Shown here piece after piece: positions 1 through 9,230 of a stretch of 64,000 nucleotides of DNA; position 1 is the stretch's first letter; each line of letters begins with the position of its first letter. The stretch comes from Pseudomonas sp. R5(2019) (GTDB lineage: Bacteria > Pseudomonadota > Gammaproteobacteria > Pseudomonadales > Pseudomonadaceae). Where the stretch lies: the NCBI RefSeq assembly GCF_009905435.1, contig NZ_JAAAMT010000009.1, positions 87,813 to 151,812 of the forward strand, in the 5' to 3' direction. The notes beneath the pieces were generated by a model that worked only from the letters and a program-made list of their open reading frames with translations, ran no database searches and was not told the DNA's origin. Made by a program: the position numbers and the translations under genes.

Positions 1-630
1 GGGTTCACAAGGGGGAGTCAGCGCTGCCTTCACCTTCTGAACGGTGGTGGTGCTGCACTCCAGTAGTTCGGCTACTTTGCGGACGCTCTTCCCATCATCT
101 AGCAGTTGCTTTATGCGTCCATGCAGCTTGGTATCCACTGGGCGCCCCTTGTAAGCGCCCTCAATCTTAGCCTTCTCAATACCCTCAGCCTGACGGCGGC
201 GGCGGTCCTCGTAATCCTTGCGGGCTACAGCGGCCAGCATGTCTAGCAGCATGTCGTTAACAGCGCTCAGCATCCGGCTAGTGAACTCGTCTACAGCACC
301 AGCAGCGGCTAGGCACTGGTGAGAGGTAGGCAGGTCTAGGGCGACGACAAGCACACCTTTGGCCTTAATGGTGGCGCGGAGTTGGTTCCAGTCCTCTTCT
401 TTCAACCGGCTCAGCCGATCCACTTGCTCCAGCAACAGCACATCGCCGGGTTGGGCATCACTCAGCAGGCGGAACAGCTCAGGACGCTGGAGAGAGGCAC
501 CACTCTCGTTCTCGACGTAGAAGCTGGCGATCTTGTGGTTGCGGTCGGCAGCGAACGCCACCAGAGCATCCCGAGCACGGTTGGCATCTTGCTCAGTAGT
601 TGAGGCACGAAGATAAGCACGGATAAACAT
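1..630 (-). CDS. Serine recombinase (resolvase/invertase family), partial at window edge
   Basis: At least 210 residues are read from an ATG at 630 with no stop before the left edge, so the C-terminus is missing or just beyond. The N-terminus MFIRAYLRASTTEQDA carries the resolvase signature with the catalytic Ser at residue 10 (AYLRAS), followed near residues 69-77 by EQVDRLSR, the usual DRLSR motif. Residues about 180-205 (KSVRKVAELLECSTTTVQ) form a Hin-type helix-turn-helix. Such proteins cut and rejoin DNA at paired sites through a phosphoserine link. The gene belongs to the AT-richer element at 1-6355, where it may resolve dimers, invert DNA or regulate itself. The upstream inverted repeat at 644-708 could be its site. 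Family assignment is secure; the exact role is inference. Confidence 0.85.
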   Translation of the reverse strand, partial: MFIRAYLRASTTEQDANRARDALVAFAADRNHKIASFYVENESGASLQRPELFRLLSDAQPGDVLLLEQVDRLSRLKEEDWNQLRATIKAKGVLVVALDLPTSHQCLAAAGAVDEFTSRMLSAVNDMLLDMLAAVARKDYEDRRRRQAEGIEKAKIEGAYKGRPVDTKLHGRIKQLLDDGKSVRKVAELLECSTTTVQKVKAALTPPCEP

Positions 631-640
631 GGCTAGGCCC

Positions 641-710
641 TAAGTGTCACTTTGGATGTATCACATATTAGTGTGGCGCTTTGAGTATGTAAAGTGATTT
701 AGTGACACGA
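641..710. promoter_or_regulatory. Candidate recombinase binding/res site and promoter
   Basis: A 7-base inverted repeat, GTGTCAC at 644-650 and GTGACAC at 702-708, brackets an AT-rich core 14 to 78 bases upstream of the serine recombinase start. Resolvases usually bind such paired sites just upstream of their own gene, which also contains their promoter. The GTGAC half-site recurs in the three palindromes at 1086-1415. The function is inferred from position and symmetry only. Confidence 0.35.
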
Positions 711-1085
711 TCTAGAGCATGGATTTGATCATTCCTTGTATAGTTTCAGTGTGTTTTCTCAGGTATACCCGTAATGACACGGGCAGTTCTGCGGCTGTGA
801 GCACTGACCTACCTCAGAATGGCTGATCATGCAAAAGCCCACCAATTGGCTGAGGCAGTGAGAGGTTTTCGATGGAAATCTGCGGCTACAGCCGGTGTAG
901 CGCTATCGAGGGGGCTTGGCTTAACCAGTCCTGGCCAAATGCCCGTAAATAGGGGGCTTCAGCTAACGGAGGGGCAGATGCACCTGTAGGTGTATTGCTG
1001 GAGTCAGTCATATGTAATTAGATAACCAATGGATGTAAGTTATCTAGTGCAGAGTGGGCATAGCTGAGTGTAGCTGCATGTATAC

Positions 1086-1415
1086 GTGACTAGGGTCACA
1101 AGATAACTAGGTTATGCCTTACGGCAAGGTGAGTTACCCAGTGGGCCAGCAGAGGCAGGCGCCCACAACCACAAGATTTTACTGTGCATGGGGAATGTGT
1201 GACGGTCCCGTCACGAGGTAGTTATTGTTATGCCTCTCGGCATGGTTAAGATCAAGACCAAGATCAACATCAGGGTGGTGGCTGCACCCCTATCCACCCT
1301 GCTAAATAGAACTGTTATCTTGCCTCACGGCTTAATGTAATCATTGGGGTAGGGGCAGAAAAGCCTCGAAAGCTTTTGAGTTTAACTGTGCAGGTGTATT
1401 GTGACGTGCCGTCAC
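1086..1415. repeat. Triplicated GTGAC/GTCAC palindromes interleaved with TGCC/GGCA mini-hairpins
   Basis: The 860-base gap 631-1490 has no convincing gene. It contains three palindromes: 1086-1099 (GTGAC, 4-base spacer, GTCAC), 1199-1214 (GTGACGG, 2, CCGTCAC) and 1401-1415 (GTGACG, 3, CGTCAC). The second and third share left flanks (ACTGTGCA) and right flanks (GTAGT). Between them are three short hairpins, TGCC-TTAC-GGCA at 1115-1126, TGCC-TCTC-GGCA at 1231-1242 and TGCC-TCAC-GGCT at 1321-1332, each preceded by GTTAT within a few bases. This resembles an iteron or operator array for an element-encoded protein. Nothing else was recognised in 701-1085. Confidence 0.6.
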
Positions 1416-1490
1416 GTAGTGATAATTTCTACAGTATTCAGCACGGGTGATACTAGTTTATAATTGTGGAAAAAACCTCTTAAAGAATCT

Positions 1491-2996
1491 TTAAGAAGAA
1501 ATTTCTACTTGGTCTGTTTTCTGTAACTGGCGGTACGGGTTGAGCCAGCTACTTACCGTTCTCTTTGTCTTCCCGATCTCTTTGGCTATGCTCTCGATGT
1601 TGTACTCCTGCTCCCATAGGCTGATGGCCTTCTGCTTTAGACTCTCTCTCTTTATTCTTGATGCTGACTCTGGTGCTATGTAATCTTCAGAGTAAGCTTC
1701 GTTAATTGTGCAATTACCTATCTTTTCTACGAGGAAGTTTGCGATATCAAGGTCTTGCACAAATAGCAAGATGTTGCTCTGGCTTGTTCTTGATCTCAGT
1801 GCGGTTCTGCAAACGGATTGAAGAGTTGACTCGTAGAATCTTTCATACTTCACTGCATCCTTGATTTCATCGGAAGAAACCGTATCTTTGATAGAGAGTA
1901 GTTCTGCAAGTGTGTACAAGTTCCTGCCTTCTATCGGGGTTATGTTTCCGTGTTGTAGGCAGATGGCAATGTTGTATTCGGAGTACTCATTGATGCCTCT
2001 GTTGTCGATAGGGATAAATTTTATATTGCTATGATCGTGGCCTTGCGGAACTGGTAGGTTAGGTTTGCACCACTGATGTGCCACTAGGATCGCTCTTCTG
2101 TTTCCGATAACTCTAAATACATCGACTTTCAGCCATGCATCTAGCAAACAATCTTCTTGATAGTCTGGATAAAGCTTACCTGCCTTCATGAGTGCTGCAC
2201 TCTTTGAGTAAGACCTGTTCCTGAAGAACGGGTGAATCTCTACTTTGTTTCCATACCCAGTAAAGTCTATGGTCGCCTCGATGGGGCGAATACACCAGCC
2301 TGCGCCCTTTAGGGTGATTCCAAGAAGCGTTTTCTCTACTTCAGCCCCCATGATTACCGTTTCCTCTGCTGCATCGAATGCAGGGATGTAATGCTTGATC
2401 CCAATGATTCTTACAGTTCGCTTCAGCTTTGCGTCGAGTTCTTCAACTTCAACAACATACCTGCAATCTAGTAATGCCTTGAGAATGCTGCGTGCATCAG
2501 CGGAAAGAGTTGAATCGTCTCCATTGGCTAGGCCTTCAATTAGCGTACGGCAATCGTCCTTCGCATTTACTCTGCTCTTGTCACCTGCTTTGGTTACGTC
2601 AGTGATGCTGTCAAATGCCTTGCGGTAGGAGAGGTCGGTGAAGCTGTGTGTTGAACAATCCCAGGTTGTCGGAACTTCATCTACGTACAGTCTCCATCCA
2701 TGCAGGGTCTCAGGGTTGATCAGACTCAGTGACGCATGGGTGCAGATGAGAATCCTGTGGGTGCGGTTGAGCAGGCTATCCTCCAAGCACTGTACGACAG
2801 ACCCTTCTACGGTATTGCTATCGATGGCATTGAAATCCATCTTCAGGTCCTGCATTCGGTTCTGCACTTCCGCCGAAAGAATCTTGGTTGGAAATACAAG
2901 TACAGAGCATTGGTCGTTTAGCTGGGAAAGTTGCTTGATTAGCCATGAGGTTTTTCCTGCACCTGGCGGTGCAATTAATGCGTGTATGACTTTCAT
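1491..2996 (-). CDS. P-loop NTPase with C-terminal helix-turn-helix, unknown function
   Basis: This is a 501-residue protein that I do not recognise by name. Residues 9-17 (APPGAGKTS) are a clear Walker A loop, and 102-109 (RLYVDEVP) is a Walker B-like strand with a DE pair, as in superfamily 2 helicases. No convincing later helicase motifs (VI arginine finger) could be read. The C-terminus, about residues 455-490, reads KAISLWEQEYNIESIAKEIG followed by KTKRTVSSWL, a typical helix-turn-helix. It could be an element replication or maintenance protein that binds the repeats at 1086-1415 just downstream of its 3' end. No strong ribosome binding site precedes the ATG. The gene is AT-richer than the core genome. 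The coding call is good; the role is open. Confidence 0.7.
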   Translation of the reverse strand: MKVIHALIAPPGAGKTSWLIKQLSQLNDQCSVLVFPTKILSAEVQNRMQDLKMDFNAIDSNTVEGSVVQCLEDSLLNRTHRILICTHASLSLINPETLHGWRLYVDEVPTTWDCSTHSFTDLSYRKAFDSITDVTKAGDKSRVNAKDDCRTLIEGLANGDDSTLSADARSILKALLDCRYVVEVEELDAKLKRTVRIIGIKHYIPAFDAAEETVIMGAEVEKTLLGITLKGAGWCIRPIEATIDFTGYGNKVEIHPFFRNRSYSKSAALMKAGKLYPDYQEDCLLDAWLKVDVFRVIGNRRAILVAHQWCKPNLPVPQGHDHSNIKFIPIDNRGINEYSEYNIAICLQHGNITPIEGRNLYTLAELLSIKDTVSSDEIKDAVKYERFYESTLQSVCRTALRSRTSQSNILLFVQDLDIANFLVEKIGNCTINEAYSEDYIAPESASRIKRESLKQKAISLWEQEYNIESIAKEIGKTKRTVSSWLNPYRQLQKTDQVEISS

Positions 2997-3062
2997 AAAC
3001 GTTTCGGCTTTGAAGTGATTAGATACTAACTGGTTTAACTGATTTCAGGGCGGCACAATGCA

Positions 3063-3121
3063 CTGCCAGAGTTTTGAGTCTCTGGTTAAAAGTATGTGAG
3101 GTCTCAACGACGCTCTGGCAG
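3063..3121. other. Inverted repeat in the 243-base gap upstream of the P-loop gene
   Basis: CTGCCAGAG at 3063-3071 is perfectly complementary to CTCTGGCAG at 3113-3121, with 41 bases between and CTTTT after the right arm. It could be a long-loop terminator or an operator for the P-loop gene. The long loop makes an intrinsic terminator doubtful. Confidence 0.35.
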
Positions 3122-3239
3122 CTTTTGATGATGCTTATCGCTTGGGAATAATCGTAAACAAAGTTTTCCGGGCTCAGCGACCTTTGGAGCTAGGGCTGGT
3201 GGTTAACGAAGGTTCGCTGATTGTTAGTGTAGGATGATA

Positions 3240-3659
3240 TTAATCATCATTTGAGATGTTTTCTTGGTTTAAGTACTGCTCTCTCAATTTGGATGTCCGG
3301 TCTTTACGATAGTAAAGTAGGGATGATAGCGTGGGCGTAAGGTGAGGGTATTGATTAGTAAATAATTTAAGAAATTCAATGTCGGAATTATCCGCAGTTA
3401 CCGAAAAATACTCTTCATGATCATCGTAATCATGCGTTACACCTCTTACTTCTCCGCTGGGTGTGATCTGCAGGTAATAAGACGGACGAGTGAAAAAGTC
3501 ATCGGGATCGTAATTGTTGGGTTCAATTAGGCTAACGTCAATTACTGTGGCCCACTCAATTGGGTGGAGCTCTCCATGTTCAGGATTAATGAATGGCAAG
3601 TTGTCATAGATAAAGTGATCTTTGTGGTTTGCTGTGGGGAATGGTGTTTTATTTTTCAT
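3240..3659 (-). CDS. Hypothetical protein (139 aa) of the integrated element
   Basis: The ATG at 3659 lies a few bases after AGGT, a weak ribosome binding site. The product is acidic and soluble-looking, rich in Asp, Tyr and Pro (for example YDPDDFF and YDDHEEYF), with no membrane segment, signal peptide or motif that I recognise. It lies on the same strand as the P-loop gene, with a 243-base gap, inside the AT-richer element. Its length and lack of internal stops in AT-rich DNA support a real gene, but no function can be given. Confidence 0.55.
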   Translation of the reverse strand: MKNKTPFPTANHKDHFIYDNLPFINPEHGELHPIEWATVIDVSLIEPNNYDPDDFFTRPSYYLQITPSGEVRGVTHDYDDHEEYFSVTADNSDIEFLKLFTNQYPHLTPTLSSLLYYRKDRTSKLREQYLNQENISNDD

Positions 3660-4684
3660 AGGGTAATACCTGTCAGGCTCTCACAAAACTTCATGGTTAT
3701 GCTTGAAGTGAGAGGGGTTAGTGGTTGTTGTCAAAGGGTTGTCTTAGATGGTTTTCTTTGTGTGTACGTAAATAGGCTCTACTTAGTGTTGGAATGACTG
3801 CACGGTTGTCGAGCTAAGTTTTTGGATTGCTGGGCATGTTAGTCCCCTCCGGAAATAAGTCCCAATCAAACTAGATTCTGGTCTCGCCGATGTGGCACGA
3901 CCATGTTATGTCATACACCGAAAAAAGTGCTCGGGGAACAAGTGCCGTAGTGCTTTCAAGAAAGTGACAAAGAGTCAAAGGTAGGTGTGTTGACGTTGTT
4001 ATTAGTCTGGCCGATGAGGGCGCCTGTTTTCCTGTTAGCCAAAGAAAGATGCTCGCTTATAGTTTGGACCTTTGCTGTGTGGATGTCTGCTTGGGACACA
4101 TTCTGATCCACGATTTATTCATCTGTCAACCCGATTTTTCATCTTTTTTTTCGCTAGTTTAGTTAGTCTATTGGTTTTTCGTTATTGTTGCAGTGCGCAT
4201 GTCTTAGTTAGTGTATTAGTTTTTCCTTATTGCTGCAGCGTGCATGTTTTAATTAGTGTATTAGTTTTCTGCATTGTCGCACTAGAGAGGGTGTAGCAAC
4301 ATTGGTACTTCAATTGCACTGGGGTTATTGCTGAAGGCCGATGTTATTGGTTGGCGCGGCAAGCCGTGTGCCGTCAGTTTAAATCAAGGTCTAAGTTTAT
4401 GTTTTTCCATGCTTAATTCATGCCTTTCAAGGACTTCGGCTGCCACAGATGCTAAACATTACAGCCCCGTTTTCGTGCTCGGCTATCCGTATTAGCAACG
4501 AGTCCTGGACACCAGCATCCCGCAGATCGTCCATGAGCGTGTGTGGAGACTGTGGAACGTTTCCCTTAGGTCCGGGATGCTTCGTTTCGTCTAGTGGCCT
4601 GTACGGGTAGTTCGTTAATCTAAATCACCAAGAAACAGGCGACCAAATAATTTAAATAGATAAACTAATTAAACAAACAGGCCA
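3660..4684. other. About 1 kb without a convincing gene in the integrated element
   Basis: This AT-rich stretch separates the small hypothetical gene from the integrase remnant. It holds the 45-bp repeats at 4160-4285 and the left arm of the inverted repeat at 4591-4688. A short open frame crosses the 45-bp repeats but looks like a by-product of a repeat whose unit length is a multiple of three. Nothing coding was recognised. Confidence 0.5.
4160..4285. repeat. Tandem 45-bp repeat, 2.8 copies
   Basis: Three consecutive units begin TAGTTAGTCT, TAGTTAGTGT and TAATTAGTGT, at 4160-4204, 4205-4249 and 4250-4285 (the last is partial). Units 1 and 2 differ at only a few positions and share the core TTATTG-TGCAG and a GCATGT end. 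The repeat is AT-rich and lies between genes of the element. Confidence 0.7.
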
Positions 4685-4688
4685 CTAG
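4591..4688. repeat. 12-bp perfect inverted repeat flanking 74 bp of AT-rich DNA
   Basis: CTAGTGGCCTGT at 4591-4602 is the exact reverse complement of ACAGGCCACTAG at 4677-4688. The 74 bases between are very AT-rich. The right arm contains the stop codon of the integrase remnant, so the truncated gene ends inside the repeat. This could be the ends of a small deleted insertion, a recombination junction or an attachment site. No transposase lies between the arms. Confidence 0.6.
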
Positions 4689-5059
4689 TGGCGACCGAAC
4701 CATTTCGATGGTGCGTGACCCAGCTTCCCCCGCACGGATTCCAGTTCAGCGAACAGTCGATCTTCTCCGGTGCTCCTGACTGTCTCGGCATGTTGCATCA
4801 GCCCCAAGGCGATCAGGGCAGGGTGCAAGGGGAGAATGCGGCGGCTGCTGGCGTTCTTCAGGTTCTGGCCTTCACGACTGTCATCGATGCGGATGGACAC
4901 GATACTTTGCTCCTCGACAGAGTCTGCAGAGGCGTGGGCAAAGCTCTTCCAGTCGTGTTCCAGCGGCTCGACCAAGGAGGAGAGGGCAGTCGCGCCATGG
5001 GTGCTTGCGAGCTTCAGCTGCGAGTAACAGTCGAGACCGCCAAGCTTCGCAGCTGCCAC
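4685..5059 (-). pseudogene. Tyrosine integrase remnant (internal fragment)
   Basis: The 124 residues match the middle of a phage-type tyrosine recombinase: SSRRILPLHPALIALGL is very close in style to SRREIPVHDDLIALGLL of the neighbouring intact integrase. The N-terminal binding domains, the first catalytic Arg and the HxxR-H-Tyr catalytic end are absent, so it cannot be an active recombinase. It ends at FGRH inside the inverted repeat at 4677-4688 and begins just after the intact integrase ends. It probably marks an older integrated element truncated by recombination. Confidence 0.75.
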
Positions 5060-5065
5060 GCTTCT

Positions 5066-6355
5066 TTATTCATTTGGAAATAGTCCGGCGGCCTTCGCAA
5101 GGCTCGGAAGTTTCTGTATTTCTGCGGCCATTCGGGAGAGCGGGTTGATGCCGTAGCTGTCCCCGATGTGTCCGGATGCATGACCGGTGATCCAATCGCT
5201 AACCTCCTTGGGTATCCCGTGCTCCCTTGCTAGGGTCTTGAAGCTGTGTCGGAAAGCGTGAAGTGGATGGCGGCCTGGTTGATACACCCCACACCGTTGA
5301 GTAATCGGACGCCATGCTTTGGAAACGATCCCTGCAAAACCGTCAGAAACCTTAATCAGTTGGGGGAATACCCTTGATCCCGGCGTTCGACCTTGCACCA
5401 GCTTCAACAAACCGAGGGCGATCAAATCATCATGAACGGGAATTTCCCTGCGGCTGCTGTCGGTCTTGACTGACTTGTCGGGACGGTCGTCGATGATCCG
5501 GATGAACCATGAGCCGCCTTCGTGCTGATGGATATCCTCTATATATAGTTGAGCCAGTTCCTCGCGGCGGGCGCCCGTGTAAGCCGCTATTACTGGTAAC
5601 CAGTACACGGCATTGCCCGGACGGCCTTGTGCATGTCGAAGCTGCTGAAACTCGGCATGACCAAATAGCGTGACCAGTTCGTTCCAGGTGTACCCCCTAT
5701 TATCGTCCAAGCGGCGTTTCGGCTTGGTTGGTCCTAGGCGTTTGTGAATCCGTGAAGCAAGGACGGGATTCGACTCAAGCCAGCCGGAATCCACCGAGAA
5801 GGCCAGGACCGATGACAACCTCGCCAGCAACAATCGAGTGGACGATGTCGCAAGCGGTTTTATGGTGGCGTCAGTAGGTTGGACCAGGTTGGCAGCGAAC
5901 GCATGGATATCGGAAGGTTGGATCGCCGCAATGGGCTTATCGCCCACGTCGGTGATGAACCGCTTGACGGCACGGCTGTAGTCGACTGCGTGCCGCCGCG
6001 AAACGTACTCAGACCTGCCTGACATGGAGATGGATTGGACGTAGCGGCTAAGCGCTTCTGACAGCTTTATGCTGGCTTTTGAAGGTGTTGGCGGCGATAG
6101 GGTAGGGAGTGGCTCCCCGATTGTATCCGGTTGATGGGGCCCGATGCAGAGGCCATTACGGGCATCGGAGAACAGCCGCTCAGATTCCGCATACGCGATG
6201 GCAAAGGCAGCCTTGGCTTGCTGGTGATTTCGAGTGTTCAGCGACCGACGGATTTCGGTCTTGCCGATGATTGGCCGTAGGTCATCCGGCACCCTGCGCC
6301 TGAGGTAATAGATACCCGACTCAGGGTGCCGGAACGGTTGTGCTATCAGTGCCAT
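5066..6355 (-). CDS. Tyrosine site-specific integrase
   Basis: This 429-residue recombinase is of the phage/genomic-island type. The N-terminus (YYLRRRVPDDLRPIIGKTEI) is the DUF6538-like arm domain. A SAM-like core-binding domain follows at about 95-200 and the catalytic domain at about 220-405. The catalytic set can be read: Arg at GARREEL (263/264), HAFR with His366 and Arg369, His392 in GHASGH, and nucleophile Tyr401 in GDSYG. It is the last gene of the AT-richer element and abuts cysZ with a 51-base gap, so it probably catalysed integration near here. No tRNA gene is adjacent, so the attachment site is not obvious. Confidence 0.92.
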   Translation of the reverse strand: MALIAQPFRHPESGIYYLRRRVPDDLRPIIGKTEIRRSLNTRNHQQAKAAFAIAYAESERLFSDARNGLCIGPHQPDTIGEPLPTLSPPTPSKASIKLSEALSRYVQSISMSGRSEYVSRRHAVDYSRAVKRFITDVGDKPIAAIQPSDIHAFAANLVQPTDATIKPLATSSTRLLLARLSSVLAFSVDSGWLESNPVLASRIHKRLGPTKPKRRLDDNRGYTWNELVTLFGHAEFQQLRHAQGRPGNAVYWLPVIAAYTGARREELAQLYIEDIHQHEGGSWFIRIIDDRPDKSVKTDSSRREIPVHDDLIALGLLKLVQGRTPGSRVFPQLIKVSDGFAGIVSKAWRPITQRCGVYQPGRHPLHAFRHSFKTLAREHGIPKEVSDWITGHASGHIGDSYGINPLSRMAAEIQKLPSLAKAAGLFPNE

Positions 6356-6406
6356 GTGTACCAGCCTTGTGTATCAGTTGGCTGGGAAAGGGCACTGCCT
6401 TTGTGG

Positions 6407-7186
6407 TTAACGGACGGTCTGAGTGGACTGCTTTGCGACGACGGAGTCGCCACGCTCACGCACCCAAAACAACGTTGCCCCCGCCACCGCGGCCGGCATC
6501 ATCACGATATTCACCAGCGGAATCAGCAACGCCAGGTACACGCTGCCGCCAAAGCTCAGGCTCTGCCAGCGTTTGGCGCGCAGCCAGGCGAGCATGTCCT
6601 GCCAGCTCATCTTGTGGTTGTCGGCCGGGTAGTCGATGTACTGGATCGCCATCATCCACACACCGAACAACAGCCACAGCGGCGCAGCAACGATATTGAC
6701 CACTGGGATGAACGACAGAATGAACAGGCCAATGGCGCGCGGCAGAAAGTAGCCAAGCTTGCGCAGTTCCCGACCAAAGGTACGCGGCACCATGGCAATC
6801 AGTTCGCCCCAGCTGAACGCCGGGAAGTCGTCAGTGCCTCGGACCACCACCTCGACCTTTTCCGCCAGAAAACCGTTGAATGGCGCGGCGATGACGTTAG
6901 CGAGCATGGTGAAGGTGAAAAACACCATCAGCACCACCAACACCACAAACAAGGGCCAGAGGATATAGCTCAGGAAGCTGAGCCAGTCGGGCAGGCTTGG
7001 CATCAGGCTGTCGACCCAGAGGCTGAACTGATTGCCAGCCAGGTAGATCAGGCCGCCAAACAGAACCAGGTTGATCGCCAGGGGCAACAGCACAAACAGC
7101 CGCAGGTTGGGGCTGAGGATCAGTTTCAGCCCTTCTTGCAGGTATTGCGGGCCGGAAAGTACGGGGGCTTGCATCGCGAGCTCCAA
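6407..7186 (-). CDS. cysZ: Sulfate transporter CysZ (EI24 family)
   Basis: This 259-residue inner-membrane protein has about four long hydrophobic segments, near residues 30-50, 75-100, 150-190 and 210-240. The N-terminal part contains [18 protein letters not shown], typical of CysZ, and the length is that of the family (about 250). CysZ moves sulfate into the cytoplasm for cysteine synthesis. The gene is divergent from the peroxiredoxin and trxB genes, an arrangement common in Pseudomonas. The integrase lies directly beyond its 3' end. The ATG at 7186 follows GAGCTCGCG, a moderate ribosome binding site. Confidence 0.88.
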   Translation of the reverse strand: MELAMQAPVLSGPQYLQEGLKLILSPNLRLFVLLPLAINLVLFGGLIYLAGNQFSLWVDSLMPSLPDWLSFLSYILWPLFVVLVVLMVFFTFTMLANVIAAPFNGFLAEKVEVVVRGTDDFPAFSWGELIAMVPRTFGRELRKLGYFLPRAIGLFILSFIPVVNIVAAPLWLLFGVWMMAIQYIDYPADNHKMSWQDMLAWLRAKRWQSLSFGGSVYLALLIPLVNIVMMPAAVAGATLFWVRERGDSVVAKQSTQTVR

Positions 7187-7381
7187 GCTGTGGAAACGCG
7201 CCGACCTTACCGAGTTACAGCGCTTGGCGATAGATACGAAACGCGTTGTAACAATGCCGAATCACTACATAGAGGTCGCCTATGAGCTGGATTGTGAATG
7301 GGTATTTCTCTAATCTCTGCCACCTCGCTACAGTGCGCACACCTTTTAAATCCCTTCGAATTTGATCTTCAAGGAGTTCCC

Positions 7382-7981
7382 ATGAGCATTCTGGTCAATA
7401 AACAGGCCCCGGATTTCGACGCAGCCGCCGTGCTGGGTGACGGTTCGATCGTCGACAGCTTCAAGCTGTCCTCGCTGCGCGGCAAATACGTCGTGCTGTT
7501 CTTCTGGCCGCTGGACTTCACCTTCGTCTGTCCATCGGAAATCATTGCCCACAACAACCGCATGGACAAATTCCGTGAGCTGGGTGTTGAAGTGGTCGGT
7601 GTCTCGATCGACTCGCAGTTCACCCATCACGCCTGGCGCAGCACCCCGGTCGAAAAGGGTGGCATCGGCGAAGTCGAGTTCACCATGGTTGCCGACGTCA
7701 AGCACGAAATCACCCGTGCCTACGGCATTGAACACCAGGATGGCGTTGCATTGCGCGCCTCTTTCCTGATCGACCAGCAAGGCGTGGTACAGCATCAGGT
7801 GGTCAACAACCTGCCACTGGGTCGTGAAGTAGACGAGATGATCCGTCTGGTTGAAGCCCTGCAGTTCACCGAACAGCACGGCGAAGTCTGCCCGGCGGGC
7901 TGGCGCCCAGGCCAGAAAGGCATGAAGGCTGACGCCAAGGGCGTTGCCGACTACCTGGCCGAGAACGCCAAGAGCCTGTAA
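7382..7981 (+). CDS. 2-Cys peroxiredoxin (AhpC/TSA family)
   Basis: The 199-residue protein starts at an ATG preceded by AAGGAG. Residues 47-52 (TFVCPSE context) place the peroxidatic Cys at 50. The C-terminal GEVCPAGW supplies the resolving Cys at 170, so it is a typical 2-Cys enzyme that reduces H2O2 and organic peroxides. WKP/WRP and KGMKADAKGVADYL at the end match AhpC-type proteins. The thioredoxin reductase gene follows 112 bases downstream on the same strand, which suggests electrons come from thioredoxin. An upstream in-frame extension to 7298 is possible but lacks a ribosome binding site. Confidence 0.93.
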   Translation: MSILVNKQAPDFDAAAVLGDGSIVDSFKLSSLRGKYVVLFFWPLDFTFVCPSEIIAHNNRMDKFRELGVEVVGVSIDSQFTHHAWRSTPVEKGGIGEVEFTMVADVKHEITRAYGIEHQDGVALRASFLIDQQGVVQHQVVNNLPLGREVDEMIRLVEALQFTEQHGEVCPAGWRPGQKGMKADAKGVADYLAENAKSL

Positions 7982-8048
7982 GCCGTACCCGAACCGTTTT
8001 CAGGTTTGGCAATCTTCCTTCCCCAAGGCGTTGTCGGACCTTTTTTAA

Positions 8049-9056
<1,008 letters not shown>

Positions 9057-9071
9057 GCAGTAGCGAGGCAT

Positions 9072-9112
9072 AAAAAACCGCTTGGCCGCGATGCGGCCAG
9101 GCGGTTTTTTTA
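9072..9112 (+). terminator. Rho-independent terminator after trxB
   Basis: AAAAAACCGC-TTGGCCGC and its complement GCGGCCAGGCGGTTTTTTT form a strong GC stem with a small loop, flanked by an A-run and a T-run, 16 bases after the trxB stop. The symmetry means it could also stop transcription from the other side. Confidence 0.9.
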
Positions 9113-9230
9113 TGGGCGCTGAAAAGCGCAGTTATCACGGAATATTGAAGTTTGTGTGAGGATTTCGTGAACCGGCCAGCACAACAATGGGTGCCTACGC
9201 TAACCACACATTGAACTGCAGGAGCACCTC

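Noticed and set aside
4160..4285. CRISPR array
   Set aside because: Units are directly adjacent with no unique spacers, and no cas gene is present.
4072..4296. 74-codon frame across the 45-bp repeats
   Set aside because: The frame exists because the repeat length is a multiple of three; no ribosome binding site or recognisable protein.
6356..6406. tRNA gene as attachment site beside the integrase
   Set aside because: No cloverleaf or conserved T-loop sequence could be read in the gap or at the cysZ end.
6326..7285. 319-codon plus-strand open frame over cysZ
   Set aside because: His/Gln-rich composition typical of an antisense frame; cysZ on the minus strand is the real gene.
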